Positions 7,591-18,330 are shown, counted from the first letter of the stretch. The stretch is 64,000 bases of DNA from Microbacterium sp. CBA3102 (GCF_007954505.1 NZ_CP042412.1:2604001-2668000), one strand, 5' to 3'. The notes: a model not told the origin generated them from the sequence alone. A program made the numbers and translations.

Positions 7591-10305
7591 ATGGCCAGGA
7601 GTTCCACGAAGACAGAGCGCGCGTCGACCAGCGCACCGTCGCGCCCCAAGCGGCAGACGGCTCCCAAGGCCCAGCCCGCTCCGAAGAAGTACATCGACGA
7701 GGCCGAGAAGCCTCCGATCGTCGTCCGTGCCTGGGTCGGATTGGCACACGGTGTCGGCGGACTCTTCCGCGCGTTCGGGCCGGAGACGCTCGAGAAAGAT
7801 GATCGCCGCGACGGATTCCCGTTCTTCCTGGTCGTGCTCGCCGTCCTCGGAGCGGTCAACGAGTGGTTCTTCATCGGCAACGAGGTCGCCGCGAACATCA
7901 GCGCGTACTCCGTCGGCGGGCTGATCGGACGCGTCGCCTTCGTGATGCCCGTGCTTCTGCTTCTGCTGGCCGGATGGCTGTTCCGCCACCCGTCGTCCGT
8001 GCATGACAACGGTCGCATCGGTATCGGGTTCGGGCTCTTCATCCTGACGCTAGCCGGCTTCTGCCACGTGGCCGGCGACGGTCCTCAGCCCAGGGAGGGG
8101 ATGCTCGCCCTGAGCGAATCCGGCGGCCTCTTCGGCTGGATGCTCGGTCAGCCGCTCAGCTACCTCACCGACATTCCCGCCTACATCGTCTTGTCGCTGC
8201 TCGCCGCGCTGAGCATCCTGATCCTCACCAAGACCCCTCCCAACCGCATCGGCTCCCGACTCGGCGACCTCTACGCGTGGATGTTCGACGCCGAGCGCCC
8301 GGAGAAGCCGGCGAAGGATGCGGCGATCGACGACGCCGACAAGGTCGACGACCCCGACGTGCTGCCCTGGTGGCGGCGGAACAAGTCCGGGCGCGAAGAA
8401 GACCCCGACGAGGGCACCCTCGGTTCCGACGACATCACCGCGCTGCTGACGACGTCCGAGCCGACCCCGGCGTACGACCAGGCGGTCGTCGTCGAGAATC
8501 CTTATGACGCCGCCACCGAGGTTCTCTCGGACGTGCGCTCCGTTGCGGATTCCCTCGCCGAGCAGCAGAACACAGCGCTGCTGGATGACGCGTCCGACAC
8601 CGGCGAGGTCCCCGAGCTCCCCGGCCTGGACGGATTCGGGACCGCGGGCCCGGGGGATCGTGGTCCTCAGGCTCCCGTCACCCCGTACGTCCTGCCGTCT
8701 CCGGGTCTGCTGGTCGAAGGGCCGCCTCCCGTGATGCGCTCCGAGGCGACCGACAAGGTGATCGAGCAGATCACGAGCGTGCTGTCGCAGTTCAAGGTCG
8801 ACGCGAAGGTCACCGGATTCTCGCGCGGCCCGACGGTCACGCAGTACGAGGTCGAGGTCGGGCACGGCGTCAAGGTCGAGAAGATCCTGCAGCTGAGCAA
8901 CAACTTCGCCTATGCGGTCGCCTCGAACGACGTCCGCATCCTCTCGCCGATCCCGGGCAAGAGCGCGATCGGGATCGAGATCCCGAACGCCGACAAGGAG
9001 ATGGTCGCGCTCGGCGACGTTCTGCGCTCGCCCGCCGCGCAGAAGAGCACGCACCCGATGACGATCGGCGTCGGCAAGGACGTCGGCGGCAACATCGTGA
9101 TCGCGAATCTCGCCAAGATGCCGCACCTCTTGGTCGCCGGCTCGACCGGCTCCGGTAAGTCCAGCTTCGTGAACTCCATGATCACCAGTCTGCTCATGCG
9201 GGCGCGTCCCGCCGACGTGCGCATGGTCCTGATCGACCCGAAGCGCGTGGAGCTCACCAGCTATGCCGGCGTTCCGCATCTGATCACGCCCATCATCACG
9301 AACCCGAAGAAGGCGGCCGAAGCGCTGCAGTGGGTCGTGAAGGAGATGGACATGCGGTATGACGACCTCGCGTCGTTCGGCTTCCGTCACATCGATGACT
9401 TCAACCGTGCCGTCAGGGCCGGTGAGGTCGAGCTGCCGGTGGGCAGTGAACGCGTTCTCAAGCCGTACCCGTACCTCCTGGTCGTGGTGGATGAGCTCGC
9501 AGACCTCATGATGGTCGCCCCGCGCGACGTGGAGGACTCGATCGTCCGCATCACTCAGCTCGCGCGCGCTTCCGGTATCCACCTCGTCCTCGCGACCCAG
9601 CGTCCGAGCGTCGACGTCGTCACCGGTCTGATCAAGGCCAACGTGCCGTCGCGTCTCGCGTTCGCGGTCACCAGCGTCACCGACAGCCGGGTCATCCTCG
9701 ACAGCCCGGGAGCCGACAAACTCATCGGTCAGGGTGACGCGCTGTTCTCGCCGATGGGTTCTTCCAAGCCGTTCCGACTGCAGGGCGCGTGGGTCGACGA
9801 GAAGGAGATCGACGCCGTCGTCAAGCACGTCACCCGCCAAGCGCGCCCGGACTATCGTGCCGACGTGCAGGAGGCGATGGAGCCGACCAAGAAGAAGGAA
9901 GTCGACGAGGACATCGGCGACGATCTGGAGCTGTTGCTCGCCGCGGCCGAGCTCATCGTTTCGTCGCAGTTCGGGTCGACGTCGATGCTCCAGCGCAAGT
10001 TGCGTGTCGGCTTCGCGAAGGCCGGGCGCCTGATGGACCTGCTGGAATCCCGCGAGATCGTCGGGCCTTCGGAAGGTTCGAAGGCGCGGGACGTGCTGGC
10101 CACGGCTGAGCAGCTGCCGCAGGTGATGGCGAAGCTGCGCGGCGAGGACATTCCTGCCGCCTCCGCCGCGCCGACGGCACCTGCCGCCCCGCCGGTCCCG
10201 CCGATGCCTCCGGCCCATGATCCGATCGCGGCCCAGTACGAGGGTCTTCCCGAGGTGGAGGCCGAGGGCGACGAAGACGCCTGGGGCCTGACGGGGCGTG
10301 ACTGA
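7591..10305 (+). CDS. ftsK: DNA translocase FtsK/SpoIIIE
   Basis: Pumps chromosomal DNA through the closing division septum and helps resolve chromosome dimers. The 904 residues show a basic N-terminus, about four membrane helices between residues 70 and 210, an acidic low-complexity linker (about 225-390), then the alpha/beta motor. Walker A is GSTGSGKS at 517-524 (K523) and Walker B is [10 protein letters not shown] with D634. The [16 protein letters not shown] segment is characteristic. The C-terminal gamma winged helix (about 770-840), which reads KOPS sites, is followed by a proline/alanine-rich tail. Its stop shares one base with pgsA (TGATG). Confidence 0.97.
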   Translation: MARSSTKTERASTSAPSRPKRQTAPKAQPAPKKYIDEAEKPPIVVRAWVGLAHGVGGLFRAFGPETLEKDDRRDGFPFFLVVLAVLGAVNEWFFIGNEVAANISAYSVGGLIGRVAFVMPVLLLLLAGWLFRHPSSVHDNGRIGIGFGLFILTLAGFCHVAGDGPQPREGMLALSESGGLFGWMLGQPLSYLTDIPAYIVLSLLAALSILILTKTPPNRIGSRLGDLYAWMFDAERPEKPAKDAAIDDADKVDDPDVLPWWRRNKSGREEDPDEGTLGSDDITALLTTSEPTPAYDQAVVVENPYDAATEVLSDVRSVADSLAEQQNTALLDDASDTGEVPELPGLDGFGTAGPGDRGPQAPVTPYVLPSPGLLVEGPPPVMRSEATDKVIEQITSVLSQFKVDAKVTGFSRGPTVTQYEVEVGHGVKVEKILQLSNNFAYAVASNDVRILSPIPGKSAIGIEIPNADKEMVALGDVLRSPAAQKSTHPMTIGVGKDVGGNIVIANLAKMPHLLVAGSTGSGKSSFVNSMITSLLMRARPADVRMVLIDPKRVELTSYAGVPHLITPIITNPKKAAEALQWVVKEMDMRYDDLASFGFRHIDDFNRAVRAGEVELPVGSERVLKPYPYLLVVVDELADLMMVAPRDVEDSIVRITQLARASGIHLVLATQRPSVDVVTGLIKANVPSRLAFAVTSVTDSRVILDSPGADKLIGQGDALFSPMGSSKPFRLQGAWVDEKEIDAVVKHVTRQARPDYRADVQEAMEPTKKKEVDEDIGDDLELLLAAAELIVSSQFGSTSMLQRKLRVGFAKAGRLMDLLESREIVGPSEGSKARDVLATAEQLPQVMAKLRGEDIPAASAAPTAPAAPPVPPMPPAHDPIAAQYEGLPEVEAEGDEDAWGLTGRD

Positions 10306-10883
10306 TGGCCATCCCCCGGCAACTGCCCAATGCCATCACGGTCGCGCGGATCCCTCTCGCCGTCGTGTTCTTCGTCCTGCTGCTGCTCGGAGGAACCTAC
10401 GGCCTGGCTGAGCCCGGATTGCGCTGGGCCGCCGCGATCATCTTCATCGTTGGCATCTCCACCGACTGGGTCGACGGCTACCTGGCTCGCAAATACGACA
10501 TCGTCAGCGATTTCGGGAAGCTCTGGGACCCGATCGCCGACAAGCTCCTCACCGGGGCGGGGTTCATCGGTCTCGCGATCCTCGACGAGGTCAGCTGGTG
10601 GATCGTCGCGATCATTCTCGTGCGCGAGTGGGGGATCACCATCCATCGTCTGATGGTCGCGAGCGAGCATGTGGTCGCGGCCGCGTGGATGGGCAAGATC
10701 AAGACGGCGTTCCAGGGCGTGGCCCTGGGATGGGCGTTGCTTCCCCTGCACGTCCTCATCGGTCTCGAAGCATGGACACTGGTGACGTTCATCCTGATGA
10801 TCATCGTCTTGCTGCTGACCGTGGCGAGTGGGATCGACTACATCGTGGCGCAGGTGCGCGGATCGCGGCAGAAGAGGGCATGA
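10305..10883 (+). CDS. pgsA: CDP-diacylglycerol--glycerol-3-phosphate 3-phosphatidyltransferase
   Basis: Makes phosphatidylglycerol phosphate in the membrane, the committed step to phosphatidylglycerol and cardiolipin. The 192-residue protein has about five hydrophobic segments and the complete CDP-alcohol phosphotransferase motif: D57, G58, A61, R62, G71, D75 and D79 in the spacing D-G-x2-A-R-x8-G-x3-D-x3-D. It is coupled to ftsK upstream (one-base overlap) and to cinA downstream (ATGA overlap), the same order seen around pgsA3 in mycobacteria. Confidence 0.94.
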   Translation: MAIPRQLPNAITVARIPLAVVFFVLLLLGGTYGLAEPGLRWAAAIIFIVGISTDWVDGYLARKYDIVSDFGKLWDPIADKLLTGAGFIGLAILDEVSWWIVAIILVREWGITIHRLMVASEHVVAAAWMGKIKTAFQGVALGWALLPLHVLIGLEAWTLVTFILMIIVLLLTVASGIDYIVAQVRGSRQKRA

Positions 10884-11368
10884 GCGAGACGAGCGCCGCC
10901 GCCGTTCTGTCGGCGCTCGACGAACGCGGGTGGACACTGGGAGTGGCGGAGTCTCTCACCGGCGGGGCGCTGTGCGCAGAGGTCGTCTCCGTCCCCGGAG
11001 CCTCCGCCGTTCTCCTCGGCGGTGTCGTGGCCTATGCGACCTCGGTGAAGGCGACGGTGCTCGGCGTCGACGCCGAGCTTCTCGCCCGGCGCGGTCCGGT
11101 GCACCCCCAGGTCGCGCTGGAGATGGCCGGGGGTGTGCGGCGAGTGGTGAGCGTAGACGATCGGCCCGCGGATGTCGGCGTGTCCACCACCGGCATCGCG
11201 GGACCGGATTCGCCGGACGGACAGCCCGTCGGTACCGTGCACATCGGTATCGTGACGCCGAACGGAGCGCAGGCGAGAGAATTCCGCTTCCGCGGCGACC
11301 GGGATTCGATCCGGGCGCAGACGGTGGCTGCGGCGCTCGAAGCACTGCTCGACCTGGTCGCGGAATAG
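10880..11368 (+). CDS. cinA: CinA C-terminal domain protein (NMN amidohydrolase family)
   Basis: At 162 residues this is the stand-alone C-terminal CinA (PncC) domain, which in characterised members deamidates nicotinamide mononucleotide in NAD recycling. It carries the family signature VAESLTGGALCAEVVSVPGA and GGVVAYATSVK, and later STTGIAGPDSPDGQPVGTV. The N-terminal molybdopterin-binding domain of full-length CinA is absent. The start overlaps the pgsA stop by four bases. It sits directly before clgR, as in mycobacteria and streptomycetes. Deamidase activity is known for the family, not shown here. Confidence 0.9.
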   Translation: MSETSAAAVLSALDERGWTLGVAESLTGGALCAEVVSVPGASAVLLGGVVAYATSVKATVLGVDAELLARRGPVHPQVALEMAGGVRRVVSVDDRPADVGVSTTGIAGPDSPDGQPVGTVHIGIVTPNGAQAREFRFRGDRDSIRAQTVAAALEALLDLVAE

Positions 11369-11452
11369 TGTCCGCCCCGGTCTGGTTATCAATGATGTGC
11401 TCACATTCAAACCACAGAGTGCAGGGGTAGATTTCGTGCAGGCCAGGCGTAC

Positions 11453-11458
11453 TAGACT
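11453..11458 (+). promoter_or_regulatory. -10 box of clgR
   Basis: TAGACT lies 51 bases before the clgR ATG, leaving a short leader with a strong ggaggagg ribosome site. A partial palindrome, ATGTG-CT-CACAT at 11395-11406, lies upstream; whether a regulator binds there is unknown. Confidence 0.4.
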
Positions 11459-11509
11459 GGCTGTCCTATCGGGGGAGACCCCGAACGACCACACGGGGAG
11501 GAGGTTCCG

Positions 11510-11818
11510 ATGATTCTTGTACGACAGGAAATCGGCGATGTGCTGAGGGACTTCCGCCTGCAGAAGGGGCGCACGCTCCGGCAGGTTGCAAGCAAGGCGT
11601 CGGTTGCGCTCGGCTACCTCAGTGAGGTCGAGCGTGGGCAGAAGGAAGCGTCGAGCGAGATCCTCGCATCCGTCGCCGATGCTCTCGATGTGCCCATCTC
11701 GACGATCATGCGCGAGGTCGGAGACCGCATCTCGGTTCTCGAGGGTATCCAGGTCTTCCCGGACGTCGTTCCGGACGACCTCGTGGCGTCGGTCGAGCCT
11801 CAGCTCTCGTTGCACTGA
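11510..11818 (+). CDS. clgR: XRE family transcriptional regulator, ClgR-like
   Basis: A 102-residue helix-turn-helix protein. The HTH spans about residues 5-60 (RDFRLQKGRTLRQVASKASV, then LGYLSEVERGQKEAS). It matches ClgR, the activator of clp protease and stress genes in Streptomyces, Corynebacterium and Mycobacterium (Rv2745c). Position confirms this: after pgsA and cinA, before DUF3046 and recA. ClgR of some species is itself a Clp substrate through a C-terminal degron; here the end is PQLSLH and not an Ala-Ala tail, so that control may differ. A strong ggaggaggttccg ribosome site precedes the ATG. Confidence 0.88.
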   Translation: MILVRQEIGDVLRDFRLQKGRTLRQVASKASVALGYLSEVERGQKEASSEILASVADALDVPISTIMREVGDRISVLEGIQVFPDVVPDDLVASVEPQLSLH

Positions 11819-11838
11819 GCAGGGTGCCGGAGTGAACG

Positions 11839-12063
11839 ATGCGTCGTAGCGAGTTTCTGCGCGCGGTCGACACCGAGTTCCAGGCACGAGCATCGTCATT
11901 GGTGAACGATCTCGCACTCTCGGCTCTTCGTGGTCGCACGGCGCTCGAGGCGTTGGCCGACGGGACACCGCCCCGTGAGATCTGGCTCGCACTGTGCGTG
12001 GAGATGGACGTCCCGGATAGCCGGCGTCACGGTGTCGGCCGTCTGGAGCCGCGCGGGCACTGA
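11839..12063 (+). CDS. DUF3046 family protein
   Basis: A 74-residue protein of a family found almost only in actinobacteria between clgR and recA (Rv2738c in M. tuberculosis). The core ALRGRTALEALADGTPPREI followed by WLALCVEMDVPDSRR is characteristic. Function is unknown. It starts 20 bases after clgR with a ggag ribosome site, so it is probably co-transcribed with clgR. The constant place ahead of recA suggests a link to clgR/recA biology, but no mechanism is known. Confidence 0.85.
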   Translation: MRRSEFLRAVDTEFQARASSLVNDLALSALRGRTALEALADGTPPREIWLALCVEMDVPDSRRHGVGRLEPRGH

Positions 12064-12119
12064 CTCCGTCGGCGATGTCCGCGGGTTACGGCACACGGTG
12101 TGCGATCGGCGGCGTGTCG

Positions 12120-12135
12120 TCGAATATTCGTTCGA
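12120..12135 (+). promoter_or_regulatory. SOS box (LexA operator) of recA
   Basis: TCGAATATTCGTTCGA differs at one position from the actinobacterial LexA consensus TCGAAC-N4-GTTCGA. A -10-like TAGTCT follows at 12144-12149, so the box covers the -35 region of the recA promoter. The recA leader would then be about 175 bases. Confidence 0.8.
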
Positions 12136-12331
12136 AGAGAGCGTAGTCTTCTGCACAGGTGGTTCAGAGCTGTGATTGTCCACCGAACGTGAGTTTGCCG
12201 AGACGATGTCGGTGGCCCCTCGTACGGTGGAGAACAAGCCGAAGAGCCATACGCCTTGTCGGAGAGTCACTCCCAACCGGGAGGGCCGCGACAGCCTACA
12301 GGCGGCACCACGCGCGCAGAAGGAGCACATC

Positions 12332-13381
12332 ATGCCATCACCCGCAGACCGCGAGAAGTCCCTCGAGACCGCCCTCGCCCAGATCGACCGTCAGTTCGGA
12401 AAGGGCTCGGTCATGCGGCTGGGCAGTGATGAGCGCGCCCCCGTTGCGGTCATCCCGACCGGCTCCATCGCGCTCGACGTCGCCCTCGGCGTCGGCGGAC
12501 TCCCGCGTGGTCGAATCGTCGAGATCTACGGACCGGAGTCCTCGGGTAAGACCACGCTGACGCTGCATGCGATCGCGAACGCACAGCGCGCCGGCGGTAT
12601 CGCGGCCTTCATCGACGCGGAGCACGCTCTCGACCCCGACTACGCAGCGAAGCTCGGTGTCGACATCGACGCGCTCCTGGTGTCGCAGCCCGACACCGGT
12701 GAGCAGGCGCTCGAGATCGCCGATATGCTCGTTCGATCCGGGGCGATCGACCTGATCGTCATCGACTCGGTCGCCGCGCTCGTGCCGCGCGCCGAGATCG
12801 AGGGAGAGATGGGTGATTCGCATGTGGGTCTGCAGGCTCGACTCATGTCGCAGGCGCTTCGCAAGCTGACCGGTGGCCTGAACCAGACGAACACCACGAT
12901 GATCTTCATCAACCAGCTCCGCGAGAAGATCGGTGTCTTCTTCGGCTCGCCCGAGACCACGGCCGGTGGTAAGGCATTGAAGTTCTACGCGTCCGTCCGG
13001 ATGGACATCCGTCGTATCGAGACGTTGAAGGACGGGACCGACGCTGTCGGTAACCGCACCAGGGTCAAGGTCGTGAAGAACAAGATGGCTCCGCCTTTCA
13101 AGCAGGCGGAGTTCGACATCCTCTACGGCGTCGGCATCTCACGCGAAGGCAGCCTGATCGATTTCGGCGTCGAGCATGCCATCGTCAAGAAGTCGGGCTC
13201 GTGGTACACCTACGACGGCGACCAGCTCGGGCAGGGCAAGGAGAACGCCCGTACGTTCCTGCTGAACAACCCCGATATCGCTCTCGCGATCGAGACGCAG
13301 ATCAAGCAGAAGCTCGGTATCGGTGCGCAGCTCGTCGCTCCTGACGCCGCTGACGAGCTCGCCGAGCGTCGTCCGGCCTGA
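12332..13381 (+). CDS. recA: Recombinase RecA
   Basis: Forms filaments on single-stranded DNA for homologous pairing, and triggers LexA self-cleavage in the SOS response. The 349 residues include Walker A GPESSGKT at 67-74, the [20 protein letters not shown]alker B/L1 region and the [13 protein letters not shown]2 neighbourhood. No intein interrupts it, unlike M. tuberculosis RecA. An aaggagcacatc ribosome site fixes the ATG at 12332; in-frame codons upstream do not resemble RecA. The recX start overlaps its stop by one base. Confidence 0.98.
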   Translation: MPSPADREKSLETALAQIDRQFGKGSVMRLGSDERAPVAVIPTGSIALDVALGVGGLPRGRIVEIYGPESSGKTTLTLHAIANAQRAGGIAAFIDAEHALDPDYAAKLGVDIDALLVSQPDTGEQALEIADMLVRSGAIDLIVIDSVAALVPRAEIEGEMGDSHVGLQARLMSQALRKLTGGLNQTNTTMIFINQLREKIGVFFGSPETTAGGKALKFYASVRMDIRRIETLKDGTDAVGNRTRVKVVKNKMAPPFKQAEFDILYGVGISREGSLIDFGVEHAIVKKSGSWYTYDGDQLGQGKENARTFLLNNPDIALAIETQIKQKLGIGAQLVAPDAADELAERRPA

Positions 13382-14244
13382 TGAATGACACACGTGGGGG
13401 CGATTCCGAGCGGATCGCCCCCATCATTCCTCTCTTCGGCGGTGCTCGCCCTCAGGCTGACCCCGGCCGGAGCGCTGCGGCAGGAAGCGACGTGGTCTCG
13501 GAAGCCGAGCCCGGCCACACGAACGACGCCGGAGCGTGGCGATCGACGTGGGACACTCCGTCTCGCGGATCCGCGCTCGGGACGACGTCCGATGCGGGCA
13601 CGCCCAGTGACCGCCATCCCGCCCGAGGAGCATCTGCGAGACCGGGAGCCGGGCGAGCAGGCGAGGCGAGCTCCGGACCCCGTCTCCGTGCGCTCGACAC
13701 ATCCAACGAGGCGTCGGGTGGCGACGAGGTTGATCGGGACGAGGCCCGTACCGCGGCCGAGGAGTCGCTCGTACGGAAGCTACGATCCCGCTCGCTGTCG
13801 GTTTCCGAAGCGCGTCAGATGTTGCGGGGACACGAGCTCGACAGCGCCACGATCGACGAGGTGATCGAAGACTTCGGACGCAGAGGCTACCTCGACGATG
13901 CCGCTCTCGCCGAGGTTCTGGTGACGTCGGGAGTAGAGCGGAAGGGGCAGGGGCGCGTCGCACTCTCCCGGGCGCTGGCCCAGCGGGGCATCCCGCGCGA
14001 GGTTATCGACGTCGCGCTCGATGAGCTACCCGACGATGACGACGAACGCGCTCTCGAGTTCGCTCGGAGCAAGGCTCGTTCGCTCGCCCGGTTGGACCAC
14101 GACACGGCGCTTCGGCGTCTGATGGGGCAGCTCTCGCGTCGCGGCTACAACGGATCGACAGCGATGAAGGCGGCGAAGACGGCATTGCAGGAGGCGACGT
14201 TCGGCAGGGCGACCTCGGGCGTCCGATTCGTCGACTCGGACTGA
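13381..14244 (+). CDS. recX: Regulatory protein RecX with long N-terminal extension
   Basis: Binds RecA filaments and limits their activity. The RecX helical repeats occupy about residues 125-280, starting at [20 protein letters not shown] and including [17 protein letters not shown] and [14 protein letters not shown]. Total length is 287 residues against 150-180 for typical RecX. The first 120 residues are low-complexity (rich in G, A, S, R and D) with no recognisable fold. The start overlaps the recA stop, so translation is coupled and RecX levels follow RecA. The next gene, miaB, begins 49 bases later with its own -10 box. Confidence 0.9.
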   Translation: MNDTRGGDSERIAPIIPLFGGARPQADPGRSAAAGSDVVSEAEPGHTNDAGAWRSTWDTPSRGSALGTTSDAGTPSDRHPARGASARPGAGRAGEASSGPRLRALDTSNEASGGDEVDRDEARTAAEESLVRKLRSRSLSVSEARQMLRGHELDSATIDEVIEDFGRRGYLDDAALAEVLVTSGVERKGQGRVALSRALAQRGIPREVIDVALDELPDDDDERALEFARSKARSLARLDHDTALRRLMGQLSRRGYNGSTAMKAAKTALQEATFGRATSGVRFVDSD

Positions 14245-14278
14245 GATCCCGACGCGGCACACGCGTGGAATCGGCTCG

Positions 14279-14284
14279 TACAAT
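14279..14284 (+). promoter_or_regulatory. -10 box of miaB
   Basis: TACAAT ends 9 bases before the ATG at 14294. No ribosome site is visible, so the message is leaderless or nearly so. Confidence 0.45.
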
Positions 14285-14293
14285 GGGTTGATC

Positions 14294-15841
14294 ATGACTA
14301 TTCCGCGCAGTGAACCGACGATCATCAGTGCGTCGTCGGCGGCCGTCGACGACGACGGGCGACAGCGATCCTACGAAGTCCGCACCTTCGGGTGTCAGAT
14401 GAACGTGCATGACTCCGAACGGCTCTCCGGCTCGTTGGAGAGCGCCGGCTATGTGCGTGCGCTCGACGGCGCCGAAGCCGATGTGGTGATCATCAACACC
14501 TGTGCCGTGCGAGACAACGCCGCCGGCAAGCTGTACGGCACGCTGGGGCACCTCGCCTCGGTGAAGCGACGCAAGCACGGCATGCAGATCGCGGTGGGCG
14601 GGTGTCTGGCGCAGATGGACAAGCAGGCCGTCCTCGACAAGGCTCCGTGGGTCGACGTCGTGTTCGGAACCCACAACATGGGCTCACTGCCCGGCCTCCT
14701 CGAGCGCGCACGCCACAACGGTGATGCCGAGCTCGAGATCCTCGAGTCGCTCGAGGTCTTCCCGTCCACGCTGCCGACGAAGCGCGACTCCGCGCACAGC
14801 GGCTGGGTATCCATCTCCGTGGGCTGCAACAACACCTGCACTTTCTGCATCGTCCCCAGCCTGCGCGGCAAGGAGAAGGATCGTCGTCCTGGCGACATCT
14901 TGAACGAGATCCGTCTCCTCGTGGATGACGGCGCGATCGAGGTCACTCTGCTCGGGCAGAACGTGAACTCCTACGGGGTCGAGTTCGGCGATCGTCAGGC
15001 GTTCGGCAAGCTTCTCCGCGCGGCGGGCGAGATCGACGGACTCGAGCGGATCCGGTTCACCAGTCCGCACCCCGCGGCATTCACCGACGACGTGATCGAT
15101 GCGATGGCCGAGACGCCGAACGTGATGCCGCAGCTGCACATGCCGCTCCAGTCCGGAAGCGACCGCATCCTCAAGGCCATGCGTCGTTCGTACCGCAGCG
15201 AGCGGTTCCTCGGAATCCTCGATCGGGTCCGCGAACGAATCCCGAACGCGGCGATCACCACCGACATCATCGTCGGATTCCCGGGCGAGACGGACGAGGA
15301 CTTCGAAGACACACTGCGCGTCGTCGAACAGGCACGATTCTCCGCCGCGTTCACCTTCCAGTATTCGATCCGCGAGGGCACTCCTGCCGCCACGATGGAG
15401 GACCAGGTGCCCAAGGAGATCGTGCAGGAGCGGTACAACCGACTGATCGCCCTGCAGGAGCGTATCTCCCTGGAAGAGAACCAGAAGCAGGTCGGTCGCG
15501 AGGTCGAGGTGCTGGTCTCGACCGGCGAAGGAAAGAAAGACGCGGAGACCCACCGGCTCACTGGCCGCGCCGAAGACAACCGGCTGGTGCATTTCGAGGT
15601 GACCGACGGTTCGGCTCTTCCGCGGCCGGGCGACGTCGTGACGGTCACGGTGACCCATGCCGCACCGTTCCACCTGCTCGCGGATGACCCGACCGGCGCT
15701 CCGCTGCGCATCCGTCGGACCCGCGGCGGCGACGCGTGGGATCGCGGGCAGGCCGAGTCCTGCGCGGTCCCGACGCCCGCGGCAGAGGGCGGCCCGCGAC
15801 CGGTCTCGCTCGGCCTTCCCACGCTGCGCGTCGGAGTGTGA
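14294..15841 (+). CDS. miaB: tRNA-2-methylthio-N6-isopentenyladenosine37 synthase
   Basis: Radical-SAM methylthiotransferase that adds a 2-methylthio group to i6A37 of tRNAs reading UNN codons, acting after MiaA, encoded next door. Three cysteines of the N-terminal UPF0004 domain (C34 in FGCQMN, C70, C104) bind the auxiliary cluster. C178, C182 and C185 in [14 protein letters not shown] bind the radical-SAM cluster. A TRAM domain follows from about 390. The 515 residues end in a tail of about 50 beyond TRAM. The start could also be the TTG two codons upstream. Its stop overlaps the miaA GTG. Confidence 0.95.
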   Translation: MTIPRSEPTIISASSAAVDDDGRQRSYEVRTFGCQMNVHDSERLSGSLESAGYVRALDGAEADVVIINTCAVRDNAAGKLYGTLGHLASVKRRKHGMQIAVGGCLAQMDKQAVLDKAPWVDVVFGTHNMGSLPGLLERARHNGDAELEILESLEVFPSTLPTKRDSAHSGWVSISVGCNNTCTFCIVPSLRGKEKDRRPGDILNEIRLLVDDGAIEVTLLGQNVNSYGVEFGDRQAFGKLLRAAGEIDGLERIRFTSPHPAAFTDDVIDAMAETPNVMPQLHMPLQSGSDRILKAMRRSYRSERFLGILDRVRERIPNAAITTDIIVGFPGETDEDFEDTLRVVEQARFSAAFTFQYSIREGTPAATMEDQVPKEIVQERYNRLIALQERISLEENQKQVGREVEVLVSTGEGKKDAETHRLTGRAEDNRLVHFEVTDGSALPRPGDVVTVTVTHAAPFHLLADDPTGAPLRIRRTRGGDAWDRGQAESCAVPTPAAEGGPRPVSLGLPTLRVGV

Positions 15842-16764
15842 GCGACCCGCGCCTCTGGGCGATCGTCGGGGCGACCGGCACCGGGAAGAGCGAGCTTGCG
15901 CTCGATCTCGCGGAGGCGTTGCGTGCTCGGGGCAACCCGGCCGAGATCGTGAACGCCGACGCCATGCAGCTCTACCGTGGCATGGACATCGGAACCGCGA
16001 AGCTGCCCGTGGCAGAGCGGCGCGGCATCCCGCACCACCTGTTCGACGTGCGTGAGGTCGCCGACGAAGCGGCGGTGGCCTGGTATCAGCCGGTGGCGCG
16101 AGAGGCGATCGGTGCGATCCACCGGCGCGGCGGGGACGCGATCCTCGTGGGTGGATCCGGCTTGTACGTGTCGAGCGTCGTCTACGAGTTCCACTTCCCG
16201 CCACGAGACCCTGCGATCCGTGAGCGCCTCGAGCGCGAGTTGGAGTCCGCAGGCCTCGCCGGACTGCTCGAGCGTCTCCGTTCCCAGGATCCTGCGGCGG
16301 CGGCGAAGGTCGACCCGCGAAACAGCCGCCGCGTCATCCGCGCCCTCGAAGTCCTCGAGCAGGGGAGCAGTACACACGGCGCCGCCTTGCCGGAAAGGCC
16401 TGTGCTGTGGCACCCGCGAACACGGGTGATCGGCCTGCACGTCGATCGCGCCGACCTGGTGCCTCGCCTCGATGCCCGCGTCGAGCGGATGTGGGAGGCC
16501 GGTCTCGTCGCAGAGGTCGCAGGCCTGCGGGAGCACGGCCTCGAGCGTGGTGTCACCGCTCCGCGAGCCATCGGCTATGCGCAGGCCTTGGCCCAGCTCG
16601 ACGGGAGTCTGAACGAAGCCGCCGCCATCGCTCAGACGCAAGCCTTGACCCGCCGTTACGCGCGTCGTCAGGTCTCGTGGTTCAAGCGGTACCCGGAGCT
16701 CGAGTGGTGGACCGCACCCGCGGACGCGGAGGCGCTCCTCGGAGCCGAGACCGCACCGTCGTGA
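15838..16764 (+). CDS. miaA: tRNA dimethylallyltransferase
   Basis: Transfers the dimethylallyl group to A37 of tRNA, making the substrate of MiaB. The P-loop is GATGTGKS at 11-18; [19 protein letters not shown] and [11 protein letters not shown] are family signatures, and [10 protein letters not shown] lies in the C-terminal half. At 308 residues it is standard. It starts at a GTG overlapping the miaB stop (GTGA); the P-loop so near the N-terminus rules out longer upstream versions. miaB-miaA coupling places both steps of ms2i6A synthesis in one transcript. Confidence 0.95.
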   Translation: MSDPRLWAIVGATGTGKSELALDLAEALRARGNPAEIVNADAMQLYRGMDIGTAKLPVAERRGIPHHLFDVREVADEAAVAWYQPVAREAIGAIHRRGGDAILVGGSGLYVSSVVYEFHFPPRDPAIRERLERELESAGLAGLLERLRSQDPAAAAKVDPRNSRRVIRALEVLEQGSSTHGAALPERPVLWHPRTRVIGLHVDRADLVPRLDARVERMWEAGLVAEVAGLREHGLERGVTAPRAIGYAQALAQLDGSLNEAAAIAQTQALTRRYARRQVSWFKRYPELEWWTAPADAEALLGAETAPS

Positions 16765-16806
16765 CCGACCGCCTTCGATGTCGGTGAGTGGTGGGAGGCT
16801 GAGGGC

Positions 16807-17334
16807 ATGGTCACCCATTTCTTCACCGCCTCCAGCCTCGACGGGTTCATCGCGACAGACGAGCATTCGCTCGATTGGTTGCTGACGCAGGATGTCGATC
16901 CCGATGGTCCGATGGGGTACAACGCGTTCGAGAAGAACGTCGGCGCCCTGGCCATGGGGTCATCGACATACGAGTGGGTCATGCGCCACGAAGAGGGTCG
17001 ATGGGGCTACAGCCAGCCGACCTGGGTGTTCTCCCACCGTGAACTCGAACTCCCGAAGAACGCCGAGGTGCGGCTGACCCAGCAGGACGTGCAGAGCGTT
17101 CATGCCGAGATGTCGGCGGCGGCGGGCGATCAGGACATCTGGATCGTCGGCGGGGGAGACCTTGCGGGTCAGTTCGCCGATGCGGGGCTGCTGGACGAGG
17201 TCTGGGTGCAGTATGCGCCCGTGACGCTGGGCTCCGGCGCACCTTTGCTCCCGCGCAGGCTCGACCTCGAGCTCATGGAGGTCGCGCGCAATCGGAACTT
17301 CCTGTGTGGACGCTATTCCGTGGTGTCCGCGTGA
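16807..17334 (+). CDS. Dihydrofolate reductase family protein (RibD C-terminal type)
   Basis: A 175-residue protein of the RibD C-terminal/DHFR-like family, distinct from the true DfrA at 2.9 kb. It shows TASSLDGFIATDEHSLDWL at the start, MGSSTYEWVM, the nucleotide-binding DIWIVGGGDLAGQF and the closing LDEVWVQYAPVTLGSG. Members reduce unknown substrates; folate reduction is not expected. A gggaggctgagggc purine stretch serves as ribosome site. It follows miaA by 42 bases. The 120 bases after it hold the dapF -10 box and nothing else I can support. Confidence 0.85.
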   Translation: MVTHFFTASSLDGFIATDEHSLDWLLTQDVDPDGPMGYNAFEKNVGALAMGSSTYEWVMRHEEGRWGYSQPTWVFSHRELELPKNAEVRLTQQDVQSVHAEMSAAAGDQDIWIVGGGDLAGQFADAGLLDEVWVQYAPVTLGSGAPLLPRRLDLELMEVARNRNFLCGRYSVVSA

Positions 17335-17445
17335 GCGTGTCGACCGAGTCACCGACCTCCGGTGCGCCGGAGTAGACCGGGTACGAGCGGTTTACCGTGG
17401 CCAACACGGGAAAGCGTCTCGTCTCCGACGCCTAGCCCCGCTCTC

Positions 17446-17451
17446 TAGACT
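17446..17451 (+). promoter_or_regulatory. -10 box of dapF
   Basis: TAGACT ends 6 bases before the dapF ATG at 17458. Confidence 0.5.
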
Positions 17452-17457
17452 GGGGGC

Positions 17458-18330
17458 ATGGTCGCATTCACCAAAGGGCACGGCACGGGCAACGACTTCA
17501 TCATCATCGCTGACCCTGACGGGGCGCTCGATCTGACGGTGGAACAGGTCACCGTCCTCTGCGACCGCCACTTCGGTATCGGTGCGGACGGCATCCTCCG
17601 CGTCGTCCGATCCGAGGCGATCCCCGATGGCGAGGCCGCGCTGGCGGAGGAACCTGCTGCCGAGTGGTTCATGGATTACCGGAACGCCGACGGTTCGCTC
17701 GCCGAGATGTGCGGCAACGGCATCCGGGTGTTCGCGCACTACCTGGTTCGCTCCGGTCTCGCGACCATCGAGCCAGGATCCACCCTGCCCATCGGTACGC
17801 GGGCCGGTGTGCGCGACGTGACTCGAAGCGCGACCGGATACCAGGTCGACCTCGGCCGTTGGAAGCTCTCGGGCGACGACCCGCTCGTGCGTGTCGACGG
17901 GCTCCCCGTCACGCGTCCCGGCCTCGGGATCGATGTCGGCAATCCGCACGTCGTCGTGGCGCTCGCCTCGGAGGCCGAGCTCGCTGGCCTCGAGCTGCAC
18001 CGCGCACCTGATCTCGATCCTTCGCTTCCCGAGGGGGCGAACGTCGAGTTCGTCGTGCCAGGGGAGCCGCTCGTGCGCGATGGCGTCGGACACGTGAGCA
18101 TGCGCGTCCATGAGCGGGGTGTGGGCGAGACCCTCAGCTGCGGTACCGGCGTCGCCGCGACAGCGCTGGCCGTGCGCTACTGGGCGGGGGAGAAGGCGCC
18201 GAACAACTGGCAGGTGGAAGTGCCGGGCGGCACCCTCGGCGTACGCATGTTCCCGGCCGAGGACGGGGAGCACGTCGCGCTCTCAGGCCCGGCCCAGCTG
18301 GTGTTCCAGGGCGAGGTCGACCTCGTCTGA
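17458..18330 (+). CDS. dapF: Diaminopimelate epimerase
   Basis: Interconverts LL- and meso-diaminopimelate, giving the peptidoglycan and lysine precursor. The two catalytic cysteines are C85 in [11 protein letters not shown] and C228 in [11 protein letters not shown], the paired acid/base thiols of the family. The [12 protein letters not shown] start is typical and fixes the ATG. At 290 residues it is of usual length. Together with dapA at 4.2 kb it covers two steps of the pathway in this window; the other dap genes are not here. It converges on the downstream methyltransferase gene. Confidence 0.96.
   Translation: MVAFTKGHGTGNDFIIIADPDGALDLTVEQVTVLCDRHFGIGADGILRVVRSEAIPDGEAALAEEPAAEWFMDYRNADGSLAEMCGNGIRVFAHYLVRSGLATIEPGSTLPIGTRAGVRDVTRSATGYQVDLGRWKLSGDDPLVRVDGLPVTRPGLGIDVGNPHVVVALASEAELAGLELHRAPDLDPSLPEGANVEFVVPGEPLVRDGVGHVSMRVHERGVGETLSCGTGVAATALAVRYWAGEKAPNNWQVEVPGGTLGVRMFPAEDGEHVALSGPAQLVFQGEVDLV

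Noticed and set aside
8050..10218. 722-codon open frame antisense to ftsK
   Set aside because: Its composition (H, R, D, V and G rich) is the usual mirror of a high-GC gene; no motif or ribosome site, and ftsK is beyond doubt.
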